DNA from: Cyclobacteriaceae bacterium
Lineage (GTDB): Bacteria; Bacteroidota; Bacteroidia; Cytophagales; Cyclobacteriaceae
NCBI GenBank assembly: GCA_022841475.1
Contig: JALHRJ010000004.1
Location: forward strand, 68,673 to 132,672
Length of the DNA stretch: 64,000 nucleotides
Reading direction: 5' to 3'
Within the stretch, counting starts at the first letter, position 1; every line of letters starts with the position of its first letter. Below, piece after piece: positions 41,537 through 49,412 of the stretch. Position numbers and translations under genes: made by a program. The notes beneath the pieces are model-generated. The model did no database searches. It was not told the DNA's origin and saw nothing but the letters and a program-made list of their open reading frames with translations.

Positions 41537-43951
41537 ATGTCAGCAAAGTCAAATAAATACGTTTGTATTCACGGTCATTTTTATCAACCGCCTCGCGAAA
41601 ATGCCTGGCTGGAGGTTATTGAGTTGCAGGATTCCGCCCATCCTTACCATGATTGGAATGAACGAATAACGGCCGAGTGTTATGAACCCAATGGCACTTC
41701 CCGTATTCTAGATGAAGAAGGGGTAATCAAAAATATTGTCAACAATTACGCACGTATCAGTTTCAATTTTGGCCCCACATTGCTTTCGTGGATGGAGTTG
41801 TATGCTCCGGAAACCTATGAAGCCATCATGGAAGCTGATCGACAAAGCCTTGGTAATTTTAATGGTCATGGTTCTGCTATAGCGCAAGTGTATAATCATA
41901 TCATTATGCCATTGGCAAACAGGCGGGATAAAGAGACTCAGATTGTTTGGGGCATTCGGGATTTTGAACATCGGTTTAAAAGAAAGCCTGAGGGAATGTG
42001 GCTTGCCGAAACTGCAGTGGACACAGAGACACTCGAGATATTAGCAGATCACAATATCAAGTACACCGTTTTGGCACCCCGGCAGGCAAAAGCAGTTAGA
42101 AAAATGGGTGATGTTGATTGGACCCCGGTGAACGACCGGTCGGTGAACACAACAAAAGCGTATCGTTATTCTCTTCCCAACGAAAAATCGATTATCGTAT
42201 TTTTTTACGAAGGTGATATCTCACAGGCAATAGCATTTAATGGATTGTTAAATGATGGTAAAAGATTTGCAGATCGGTTGCTCAGTACCATCGACAAGGA
42301 AGACAAGGCACCTCAATTGGTACACGTGGCAACAGATGGCGAGACTTATGGCCATCATCACAAACACGGAGAAATGGCTCTTGCCTTTTGCCTTGACTAT
42401 ATTGAAAAGGATGGTAAGGCAGAACTCACCAACTACGGACAATTTCTCGCGTTATGTCCTCCCGAAGAGGAAGCTCAGATAATTGAAAATAGTTCATGGA
42501 GTTGCGTACATGGTGTTGAGCGGTGGCGGGAGAATTGTGGGTGCAATACCGGTAAGCCTGGCTATCACCAATTGTGGCGAAAGCCACTCCGTGAATCATT
42601 GGATTGGCTTCGCGATCATGTAGAAATCATTTTTGAACGTGAGGCTGGCAAGGTGGTGAAGGATCCGTGGAAAGCGCGCAACGAGTATATTAATATCATA
42701 CTCAAACGCTCGGATGATAACATAAAGAAATTTTTAAAAGATCATGCATTGAGTGATGCGGCACCCAATCGGATTTTGCGAATCATGGAAATGCAGCGTC
42801 ATGCTATGCTCATGTACACGAGCTGCGGTTGGTTCTTTGACGAGATATCAGGGATCGAGACCGCTCAGGTTATGCAGTATGCGTGTCGTGTTATCCAGTT
42901 AGCGAATCAGATTGGTGAGGTAAATCTGGAGACAGAATTTGTTACGAGACTCGAAGCTGCTCCAAGCAACGTGGACACGTATAAGAATGGAGCGGTGGTA
43001 TATAATAAAACAGTACTTCCTTCCCGAACCAATTTGCAGCGGGTAGGTATCCATTTTGCAGTTTCCTCAATTTTTGAAGACGAACCCGAGTCGTTAACCA
43101 TTTTTAATTATAGCACATCCAATGAATTCTTCATCAAGAAGGAGGCCGGAGAGCAAAAACTTGTGCTGGGAATCACCAAGGTAAAATCATTGGTAACACG
43201 ATCGGAAAAGAAATTTGCCTTTGCTGTTATTTATTTAGGCAAGCACAATATTATCGGTAACATCTCCATTGACATGGAACCCGATAGATTTGCCAGTATG
43301 CAACTGAAAATGGTAAAGTCATTTGAAGAGGGTAGGTTAGGCGATGTAATCGGGCTTATGCAAACCTATTTTGGACCGGAAAAATATACCATCTGGCACT
43401 TGTTTCAGGACGAGAAGAGAAAAATTCTCGACATGATTTCGCAAGAGAGCATGGCTGACCTGGAACACTCACTTCGAAAAAGTTACAACCGCGATTACCC
43501 GCTTATCAACGCATTGGCCAATAATAATATTCCCATACCGAACACGTATAGAACAACGTTTGAGTATGTACTCAATGCAGATCTGGTGAAGATATTTCTT
43601 TCGGATAAGATTAATATCAAAGAGATGGAGCGCATTGTGGCAGAACTGGCCCGATGGAATTTAAAAATTGATGACCCACGCAAACTTTCGCGACTCGCAG
43701 GAGAAAGTATTTTTAAGGAATTGAAACGCATTGGCAGTGAAAGGGAAAATGTAAAGCGTGTGCAACGTTTGAACAGAATGTTCCCCTTGTTAGAAAAGTT
43801 TAAACTTGAACCCAATTTTCATAAGAGCCAGAATCTGTACTTCGAAATCTTTATGGAGAACAAGACCCGCAACAATCATGAACTTGTTGATACGGAGTGG
43901 ATGGAACAATTTAAACTGTTGGGAAAAAATCTTGGCGTTAAACTGGAATAG
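41537..43951 (+). CDS. GH57-family glycosidase with C-terminal DUF3536
   Basis: An 804-residue cytoplasmic protein. Residues ~1-300 are a GH57 domain: CIHGHFYQPPRENAW, the nucleophile E158 in MWLAETAVD and the acidic ATDGETYGHHHKHGEMAL near 265. The C-terminal two-thirds is the helical DUF3536 region. GH57 includes amylases, 4-alpha-glucanotransferases and branching enzymes, and the subfamily here is not settled. Placement at the end of the GlgE operon suggests remodelling or degradation of the polymer. Its stop lies 1 nt from that of the convergent ROK gene. Confidence 0.9.
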   Translation: MSAKSNKYVCIHGHFYQPPRENAWLEVIELQDSAHPYHDWNERITAECYEPNGTSRILDEEGVIKNIVNNYARISFNFGPTLLSWMELYAPETYEAIMEADRQSLGNFNGHGSAIAQVYNHIIMPLANRRDKETQIVWGIRDFEHRFKRKPEGMWLAETAVDTETLEILADHNIKYTVLAPRQAKAVRKMGDVDWTPVNDRSVNTTKAYRYSLPNEKSIIVFFYEGDISQAIAFNGLLNDGKRFADRLLSTIDKEDKAPQLVHVATDGETYGHHHKHGEMALAFCLDYIEKDGKAELTNYGQFLALCPPEEEAQIIENSSWSCVHGVERWRENCGCNTGKPGYHQLWRKPLRESLDWLRDHVEIIFEREAGKVVKDPWKARNEYINIILKRSDDNIKKFLKDHALSDAAPNRILRIMEMQRHAMLMYTSCGWFFDEISGIETAQVMQYACRVIQLANQIGEVNLETEFVTRLEAAPSNVDTYKNGAVVYNKTVLPSRTNLQRVGIHFAVSSIFEDEPESLTIFNYSTSNEFFIKKEAGEQKLVLGITKVKSLVTRSEKKFAFAVIYLGKHNIIGNISIDMEPDRFASMQLKMVKSFEEGRLGDVIGLMQTYFGPEKYTIWHLFQDEKRKILDMISQESMADLEHSLRKSYNRDYPLINALANNNIPIPNTYRTTFEYVLNADLVKIFLSDKINIKEMERIVAELARWNLKIDDPRKLSRLAGESIFKELKRIGSERENVKRVQRLNRMFPLLEKFKLEPNFHKSQNLYFEIFMENKTRNNHELVDTEWMEQFKLLGKNLGVKLE

Positions 43952-43952
43952 C

Positions 43953-44936
43953 TTAGGCCAATTCGGCTTTAGCATGCATTTTATCCAGATAATCCCATAC
44001 AAGGCTACTTGCTCCTAAAATAGGAGCTGCCTGGTTGGACATCGCAGAGGGCAACACTTTTATTTTACCCCTAAACAAGGGCATCAGGTTAGCTTCCATA
44101 TGTTTGATGGTAGGTCGGAAGATTAAATCTCCGGCCATCGACAATCCTCCAAACAGAAAGATGGCTTCCGGGTCAGTATGAACTACAGTTTCTGCCAGTT
44201 TCATACCCAGGATGCGACCGGTATATTCGAATGCTTCTATCGCGACAACATCACCGCGGTGCGCTGCTTCACTAATCATTTTTGTATTCAGATCTTCAAA
44301 ACTGATTCCACGCAGTTCACTTGGTTCCAGATGATCGGCTAACAATTTGTAAACAGTTCTTTTAATACCTGTTGCCGATACATATGTTTCAAGACAACCA
44401 CGTTTGCCACAATTACAATATCTTCCATTTGGATTTACTGAGGTATGTCCCACCTCACCGGCAATACCATGATGGCCATTCAATAAAACACCACCACATA
44501 CAAATCCACTGCCTAAGCCCGTGCCGAGAGTGATTACCACAAAATCTTTCATGTTTTTGGCATTGCCATAGATCATTTCACCCACAGCTGCTGCATTGGC
44601 ATCGTTGGTAAGAATACAGGGCACTCCAAATTCATCGTTAAACATGCGTGCCAAGGGCAATACACCTTTCCACTTTAGGTTAGTAGCTCGCTCGATATTA
44701 CCTGTATAATAATTACCATTAGCTGCACCTACACCAATTCCTACAATGCGTGTATCTGAAGGTAATTCCTGAATTCCCTTTTTAAGAGCATCCGCCATCG
44801 CATCAAAGTATGCTTGAAATTCTTCGTATTGCGTTGTCGGGATATTGCCTTGATGAATAACATTTCCCTGACGATCTACGATACCATATTTTGTGTTGGT
44901 GCCTCCGATGTCTATGCCGATGGTTAAGTCTTTCAT
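43953..44936 (-). CDS. glk: ROK-family sugar kinase, probably glucokinase
   Basis: A 327-residue protein starting MKDLTIGIDIGGTNTKYG; an upstream TTG is less likely. The phosphate loop GIDIGGTNTK and the catalytic NDANAAAVGE are present. The ROK signature GIAGEVGHTSVNPNG is followed by the zinc cysteines CNCGKRGCLE. Context with pgi and pfkA favours glucokinase, phosphorylating glucose released by the glycosidases; mannose or N-acetyl sugars cannot be excluded. Last of the leftward trio, following pfkA by 9 nt. Confidence 0.88.
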   Translation of the reverse strand: MKDLTIGIDIGGTNTKYGIVDRQGNVIHQGNIPTTQYEEFQAYFDAMADALKKGIQELPSDTRIVGIGVGAANGNYYTGNIERATNLKWKGVLPLARMFNDEFGVPCILTNDANAAAVGEMIYGNAKNMKDFVVITLGTGLGSGFVCGGVLLNGHHGIAGEVGHTSVNPNGRYCNCGKRGCLETYVSATGIKRTVYKLLADHLEPSELRGISFEDLNTKMISEAAHRGDVVAIEAFEYTGRILGMKLAETVVHTDPEAIFLFGGLSMAGDLIFRPTIKHMEANLMPLFRGKIKVLPSAMSNQAAPILGASSLVWDYLDKMHAKAELA

Positions 44937-44945
44937 GAAGCGCAA

Positions 44946-45929
44946 TTAAATGGAAAGGATTTTTGCTATTCGTAGCGACTCACTATCAATTTCATGATGG
45001 CTATTGATAATGCTAGTAAAGTCGTTATAAACAATTTGGTTGTTACGAATTCCAACCATCACATCTTTCTCTCCGTTGAGTAGACCCTCTACTGCTGCTA
45101 CGCCCATTTTACTGGCAAGCACTCTGTCAAAATAGGTGGGTGTTCCGCCACGTTGAAGGTGGCCCAGGATCGTAACCTTAATATCAAAATAATTATTTCT
45201 CTCTGAGAATTTCTTGGCGAGTTCCATGGCGCCTCCTAGCTTGCTACCTTCAGCGACAACGATCAGACTTGATTTCTTATTTGTTTTCCCACCTTCATCA
45301 AGCCTGTTAAAAAGCTCCTCCAGGGTCATGGATTCTTCGGGTATAATGGTAGCAACAGCGCCCCCCGCAATTCCACAATTTAATGCTATATACCCTGAGT
45401 TGCGACCCATCACCTCGATAAAGAAAAGTCGATTGTGCGAAATAGCTGTATCTCTGATTTTATCAATTGCCTCTACTGCGGTATTGGTTGCTGTATCAAA
45501 ACCGATGGTATAGTCTGTTCCCGCCAAATCATTATCAATAGTACCAGGCATGCAGACGGAAGGAATCTGGAACTCTTCGTAAAACTTATGCAGTCCTGTG
45601 AATGTGCCATCACCTCCTATAGCCACCAATGCATCTATGCCATTTTTTTTCAGATTAAGGAATGCCTTCTCTCTACCTTCCTTTGTGCGAAACTCCTGAC
45701 TGCGGGCTGTCTTTAAAATAGTTCCACCCCGTTGAATGATATTGCCTACGGAGCGGGCTCCAAGCTTAACAATATCACCACTAATCATTCCTTCATACCC
45801 TTGCATGATTCCATATACTTCCTTCTTGTAATAGATGGAAGCGCGAACAACAGCACGAAGCGCAGCATTCATTCCGGGAGCATCACCACCTGATGTGAAG
45901 ACTCCGATCTTTAAGATTTTTGAATCCAT
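44946..45929 (-). CDS. pfkA: ATP-dependent 6-phosphofructokinase
   Basis: A 327-residue enzyme phosphorylating fructose 6-phosphate in glycolysis. Motifs are GVFTSGGDAPGMNAALR, IGGDGTFTG and PGTIDNDLAGTDYTIGFDTA; Gly in PGTIDND (rather than Lys) indicates ATP rather than pyrophosphate as donor. GHLQRGGTPTYFDR near the end is also typical. It lies between pgi and the ROK kinase on the same strand. Confidence 0.96.
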   Translation of the reverse strand: MDSKILKIGVFTSGGDAPGMNAALRAVVRASIYYKKEVYGIMQGYEGMISGDIVKLGARSVGNIIQRGGTILKTARSQEFRTKEGREKAFLNLKKNGIDALVAIGGDGTFTGLHKFYEEFQIPSVCMPGTIDNDLAGTDYTIGFDTATNTAVEAIDKIRDTAISHNRLFFIEVMGRNSGYIALNCGIAGGAVATIIPEESMTLEELFNRLDEGGKTNKKSSLIVVAEGSKLGGAMELAKKFSERNNYFDIKVTILGHLQRGGTPTYFDRVLASKMGVAAVEGLLNGEKDVMVGIRNNQIVYNDFTSIINSHHEIDSESLRIAKILSI

Positions 45930-45987
45930 TCAATAATGCGAAGGGTCAAAAATACGCTATCGAAGGGGTTTTGCAAGCATTCTAAAG

Positions 45988-47640
45988 TTATTCGGATTTC
46001 AAACGTTTGAAATAATTAATCAGCCCGTTTGTTGAAGAGTCATGAGAAGAGACGGTTTCAGTTGAAGTTAGCTCCGGTAGGATTTTCTTTGCAAGTACTT
46101 TTCCTAACTCCACACCCCATTGATCAAAACTAAAAACATTCCAGATTACACCTTGCACAAAAATCTTATGCTCATAGATGGCAATCAAGGCACCAAGCGT
46201 TGCTGGCGTTAGCTTTTTAAAAATGATTGAGTTAGTCGGTTTGTTTCCGGCAAACACACGATACGGTAAATGGAATTTTATCTCTTCCGAACTCATGCCA
46301 CTGGCCTTAAGTTCTTCTTCCGCTACTTCCGGAGTTTTGCCAAGCATGAGGGCTTCTGTCTGCGCAAAGAAATTGGAGAGTAATTTTGCATGATGATCGC
46401 CAACTGGATTTTGAGATTGAGCAGGAGCGATGAAGTCGCAGGGAATAAGTCTTGTGCCTTGATGAATTAATTGATAAAACGCATGTTGACCGTTGGTGCC
46501 AGGTTCACCCCAAATGATCGGGCCAGTTTGGTATAATACAGTATCTCCGTTTCTATCTACAGACTTACCATTACTTTCCATATTGCCTTGTTGAAAGTAG
46601 GCAGCAAAACGGTGAAGGTATTGATCGTAGGGTAAAATTGCCTCCGAATGAGCATCAAAGAAGTTACCATACCAAACACCCAACAAAGCGAGTACTACCG
46701 GGATGTTTTTTTCAAAGGGTTGATCCCTAAAGTGCTTGTCGGCTTCGTGTGCACCTTCGAGGAGTTGTTTAAAATTTTCAAAACCGATGGTACAGGCAAT
46801 GGATAATCCGATGGAAGACCAGAGCGAATAACGACCACCCACCCAATCCCAGAAAACAAACATGTTCTCGGGTGCAATACCAAATGCAGTAACGGATTTT
46901 GTATTGGTTGAAACAGCAACAAAGTGTTTAGCTACTTCGCCTTTGCCTTGTGTTTTTTCCTTAAACCAATTCTTTGCTGACTCAGCGTTGGTCATTGTTT
47001 CCTGAGTAGTGAATGTTTTGGAAGCAATAATAAACAGTGTGGTTTCTGGATTCAGATGTTTCAGGGTTTCAGAAATATGGGTGCCATCTACATTCGAAAC
47101 AAAATGAGGTGTGATGGTGGAGTGATAAGGTCGCAACGCTTCCGTTACCATCAAGGGACCGAGGTCAGATCCACCGATTCCTATATTAACAATATCCGTG
47201 ATCGCTTTGCCACTATATCCTTTCCATTGGCCACTGAGTAAATTATCCGAAAAGATCTTGATCTGATTCAGTACGTTGTTGACCAAAGGCATCACATCTT
47301 CGCCATCCACATGAATAGGATTGTTGGTTCGGTTGCGCAAGGCGATGTGAAGCACGGAGCGATGTTCTGTTTGATTGATTTTCTCACCACGAAACATCGA
47401 GTCAATGGATTGTTTTAGCTCAACTTCATCAGCGAGTTCAAGTAAGATTTGTATGGTTTCTTCGGTGATGATATTTTTTGAATAGTCAACCAGGATGTCA
47501 TTGAGGGACAATGTAAACTTTTCAAATCGGTTTGGATCCTCCTGAAATAATTCACGAAGATGATTTGCCTGCATCATTAAAAAGTGTGCAGTAAGTTTTT
47601 GCCAGGCGATCGTCTCGGTGGGATTAATTTGTGGAAGCAT
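45988..47640 (-). CDS. pgi: Glucose-6-phosphate isomerase
   Basis: A 550-residue enzyme interconverting glucose and fructose 6-phosphates. The two PGI signatures are visible: a [21 protein letters not shown] block near 154 and [16 protein letters not shown] near 508. The catalytic Glu lies in [12 protein letters not shown] near 350 and the His in [13 protein letters not shown] near 383. Standard length. It heads the leftward set pgi-pfkA-ROK kinase. A candidate -7 box TATTTTTG lies at 47687-47680, 40 nt upstream. Confidence 0.97.
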   Translation of the reverse strand: MLPQINPTETIAWQKLTAHFLMMQANHLRELFQEDPNRFEKFTLSLNDILVDYSKNIITEETIQILLELADEVELKQSIDSMFRGEKINQTEHRSVLHIALRNRTNNPIHVDGEDVMPLVNNVLNQIKIFSDNLLSGQWKGYSGKAITDIVNIGIGGSDLGPLMVTEALRPYHSTITPHFVSNVDGTHISETLKHLNPETTLFIIASKTFTTQETMTNAESAKNWFKEKTQGKGEVAKHFVAVSTNTKSVTAFGIAPENMFVFWDWVGGRYSLWSSIGLSIACTIGFENFKQLLEGAHEADKHFRDQPFEKNIPVVLALLGVWYGNFFDAHSEAILPYDQYLHRFAAYFQQGNMESNGKSVDRNGDTVLYQTGPIIWGEPGTNGQHAFYQLIHQGTRLIPCDFIAPAQSQNPVGDHHAKLLSNFFAQTEALMLGKTPEVAEEELKASGMSSEEIKFHLPYRVFAGNKPTNSIIFKKLTPATLGALIAIYEHKIFVQGVIWNVFSFDQWGVELGKVLAKKILPELTSTETVSSHDSSTNGLINYFKRLKSE

Positions 47641-47730
47641 AGTAAATTGGGTTGGTGTTCCGTCCTTGGTTAACCGGACAAAAATAGATGTTGAAAGAAA
47701 TTGTTTGTATTGTAAGGTAAAATAAATTAC

Positions 47731-48135
47731 TTAACCACCCACAACACTTCGAAGGTTGTCAATAAGACCTTCCCAGAGATCATTCAATTCTTCGAGGTCA
47801 TCAAAATCAGAGTAGTCCACTACTTTGATGAAAGTAGTTTGAGTCAATTCATTCACCTCAAGGCGCAGTTCGAAGTAGGAGGGATCTTTTTCATCTTCCT
47901 TCGATTCGGGCAGATACTCAAAGCGAACAAAGTGATTAGCCCGGTGTGCCGTCATGATGGCCTTATGCTCTTCGTGGTCCCAAACAAAAGTGAAAATTTT
48001 CTCAGGGTTAATGTTGACATTATCAGCAAACCATTCTGCAAGACCACTCGCTGTCTGAATGTAGGGGTAGAGCATTTTTATTGAAGCATGAACTTCAAAA
48101 TCTTGAGTAAATAGTTTTTTTGTTGCGGTTGCCAT
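47731..48135 (-). CDS. START-like/AHSA1-fold protein
   Basis: A 134-residue single-domain protein. FTQDFEVHASIKMLYPYIQTASGLAEWFAD is characteristic of the START-like proteins conserved in Bacteroidota. FTFVWDHEEHKAIMTAHRANHFVRFEY and a C-terminal helix with LWEGLIDNLRSVVGG complete the helix-grip fold. The ligand and role are unknown. Monocistronic, leftward, with pgi 90 nt downstream. Confidence 0.82.
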   Translation of the reverse strand: MATATKKLFTQDFEVHASIKMLYPYIQTASGLAEWFADNVNINPEKIFTFVWDHEEHKAIMTAHRANHFVRFEYLPESKEDEKDPSYFELRLEVNELTQTTFIKVVDYSDFDDLEELNDLWEGLIDNLRSVVGG

Positions 48136-48249
48136 GCTTATGCCCTTAGAATCGATTTTAAGTTAAAGAAAATCTGATTAACAACAAATTAGAGAATAAT
48201 TATATTGAAGTACTGATTTTCGGTTAATAATAGGCAAATAAAATCCAGT

Positions 48250-48498
48250 TCAAAAACTCTCAATCAAGTTCCAGATAAACTCCCGTCCCTTTGCAGATTT
48301 AAGTTGCTTTTCCCTTTTCAGAGCCTCAGCTTTTGTGTTGAACTTTTCTGTATAAACAACTTTCCAAGGCCTGTATCTTTTGGTATAGCCTTTATCACTT
48401 AAAGAATTATGAGATTCCAGGCGTGCTTGCAAATTAGACGAATAGCCTATGTAGATTTTTTGAAATGCTTCGCTGTAAAGTACGTATACAGTGAACAA
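48250..48498 (-). CDS. Small GIY-YIG nuclease, copy 1
   Basis: An 82-residue protein that starts at a TTG (no ATG). The GIY-YIG core appears as VYVLYS followed by IYIGYSSNLQARLESHN, with the catalytic Arg in RLESHN and a Glu in EALKREKQLK. RYRPWKVVYTEKF is typical of the short family common in Bacteroidota. The cellular role is unknown. It is about 90 percent identical to the protein at 48648-48896. The two genes with their adjacent tRNA sequence form a duplicated block, offset about 398 bp. Confidence 0.85.
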   Translation of the reverse strand: MFTVYVLYSEAFQKIYIGYSSNLQARLESHNSLSDKGYTKRYRPWKVVYTEKFNTKAEALKREKQLKSAKGREFIWNLIESF

Positions 48499-48517
48499 TC
48501 AGAGTTTGGTTTTAAAG

Positions 48518-48617
48518 TAGCGCGGGGGAGAGTTGCTTGTCCGCCTTTTGGCGGAAACCCCCGTCCGCCAACTGGCGGATATGAATCCTGTAATAAACCA
48601 CCCAGAGCTGCCGCTCC
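48518..48617 (-). pseudogene. Decayed tRNA-Met copy carrying two palindromic insertions
   Basis: Both ends resemble the intact tRNA-Met at 48913-48986. The 3' half is interrupted by an exact 20-bp element (48536-48555), placed between GTTG and AACCCCC. The anticodon-stem 3' strand and variable region are replaced by TCCGCCAACTGGCGGA (48564-48579). The 5' half has further substitutions, so no cloverleaf can form. A remnant of another repeat unit seems to follow at 48618-48650. Confidence 0.8.
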
Positions 48618-48647
48618 ATATATTTCTATCTTGAACCGTGAATCCTA

Positions 48648-48896
48648 CTAGGAACTCTTAATCAAGTTCCAGATAAATTCTCTGCCTTTTGCCGATTTGA
48701 GTTGCCTTTCTCGTTTCATTGCCTCAGCTTTTGCATTAAACTCTTCTGTATAAACAACTTTCCATGGCCTGTATCTTTTGGTATAGCCTTTATCGCTTAA
48801 AGAATTATGAGATTCAAGACGGGATTTTAAATCGGAGGAATATCCGATGTAGATTTTTTGAAATGACTCGCTGTAAAGAACGTATACAGTGAACAA
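48648..48896 (-). CDS. Small GIY-YIG nuclease, copy 2
   Basis: An 82-residue paralogue of the gene at 48250 with the same motifs (VYVLYS, IYIGYSSDLKSRLESHN, KRERQLKSAKGREFIW) and again a TTG start. The catalytic Tyr, Arg and Glu positions are kept, so both copies may be active. It lies 16 nt downstream (in transcription order) of the tRNA-Met gene and may be read with it. Confidence 0.85.
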   Translation of the reverse strand: MFTVYVLYSESFQKIYIGYSSDLKSRLESHNSLSDKGYTKRYRPWKVVYTEEFNAKAEAMKRERQLKSAKGREFIWNLIKSS

Positions 48897-48912
48897 TGAG
48901 TTAATTTTAAAG

Positions 48913-48986
48913 TAGCGCGGGGGAGAGTTGAACCCCCGACCTCAGGGTTATGAATCCTGTGCTCTAACCACCTGAGCTACCGCGCC
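48913..48986 (-). tRNA. tRNA-Met (anticodon CAT)
   Basis: A 74-nt cloverleaf. The acceptor GGCGCGG pairs with CCGCGCT (one G-U at the end), the D arm is AGCTCAGGTGGTTAGAGC, the anticodon loop is TTCATAA and the T arm is GGGGG-TTCAACT-CTCCC. CCA is not encoded. The innermost anticodon-stem pair is an A-C mismatch, which is odd but tolerable. The D-arm and acceptor fit elongator rather than initiator tRNA. It is the only intact copy in the local array. Confidence 0.88.
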
Positions 48987-49007
48987 ATTTAATTTTCTAT
49001 TCCTTTA

Positions 49008-49267
49008 GTTGAACCCCCGTCCGCCAACTGGCGGATATGAATCCTGTGCTCTAACCACCTGAGCTACCGCGCCATTTAATTTTCTATTCCTTTAGTTGAA
49101 CCCCCGTCCGCCAACTGGCGGATATGAATCCTGTGCTCTAACCACCTGAGCTACCGCGCCATTTAATTTTCTATTCCTTTAGTTGAACCCCCGTCCGCCA
49201 ACTGGCGGATACTTGTCCGACTTCTGGCGGATGAATCCTGTGCTCTAACCACCTGAGCTACCGCGCC
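49008..49267 (-). repeat. Three chimeric tRNA-Met-like copies in tandem (period 87, 87, 107 bp)
   Basis: Segments at 49008-49073, 49095-49160 and 49182-49267 each hold the 5' acceptor strand, D arm and anticodon loop of tRNA-Met, then TCCGCCAGTTGGCGGA in place of the 3' anticodon strand, then CGGGGGTTCAAC. The 3' acceptor strand is missing. A 21-nt AT-rich spacer separates units. The third unit has an extra exact 20-bp insertion at 49212-49231. They cannot be functional tRNAs. If transcribed with the intact tRNA they would form its leader. Confidence 0.9.
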
Positions 49268-49396
49268 ATTTAATTTTATAAGAACCTCCGTTTTTCGGAG
49301 CGCAAACATACAAACTTTTCTCATATTCCATAAGAAAGCGGCAACACGTAATTCAACAAAATGCCGAAATAAAATTATTGGCCTTGTTTTTGACAT
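49268..49396. promoter_or_regulatory. Divergent promoter region between the tRNA array and lptF/G
   Basis: A small hairpin (CTCCG-TTTTT-CGGAG, 49286-49300) and a minus-strand -7-like TATGTTTG at 49310-49303 could serve the leftward tRNA-Met array. No clear -33 element is visible for it. Confidence 0.4.
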
Positions 49397-49404
49397 TATC
49401 TTTG
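49397..49404 (+). promoter_or_regulatory. -7 box of lptF/G
   Basis: TATCTTTG lies 8 nt before the ATG at 49413, implying a very short leader. The -33 element is not well defined. Confidence 0.5.
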
Positions 49405-49412
49405 CCGCGCCC

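Noticed and set aside
48609..48651. Extra small gene on the plus strand in the duplicated block
   Set aside because: The plus-strand frame is the antisense of the GIY-YIG gene and tRNA remnant and has no independent support.
49008..49267. Three further functional tRNA-Met genes
   Set aside because: Each lacks the 3' acceptor strand and the 3' anticodon-stem strand, so no cloverleaf can form.
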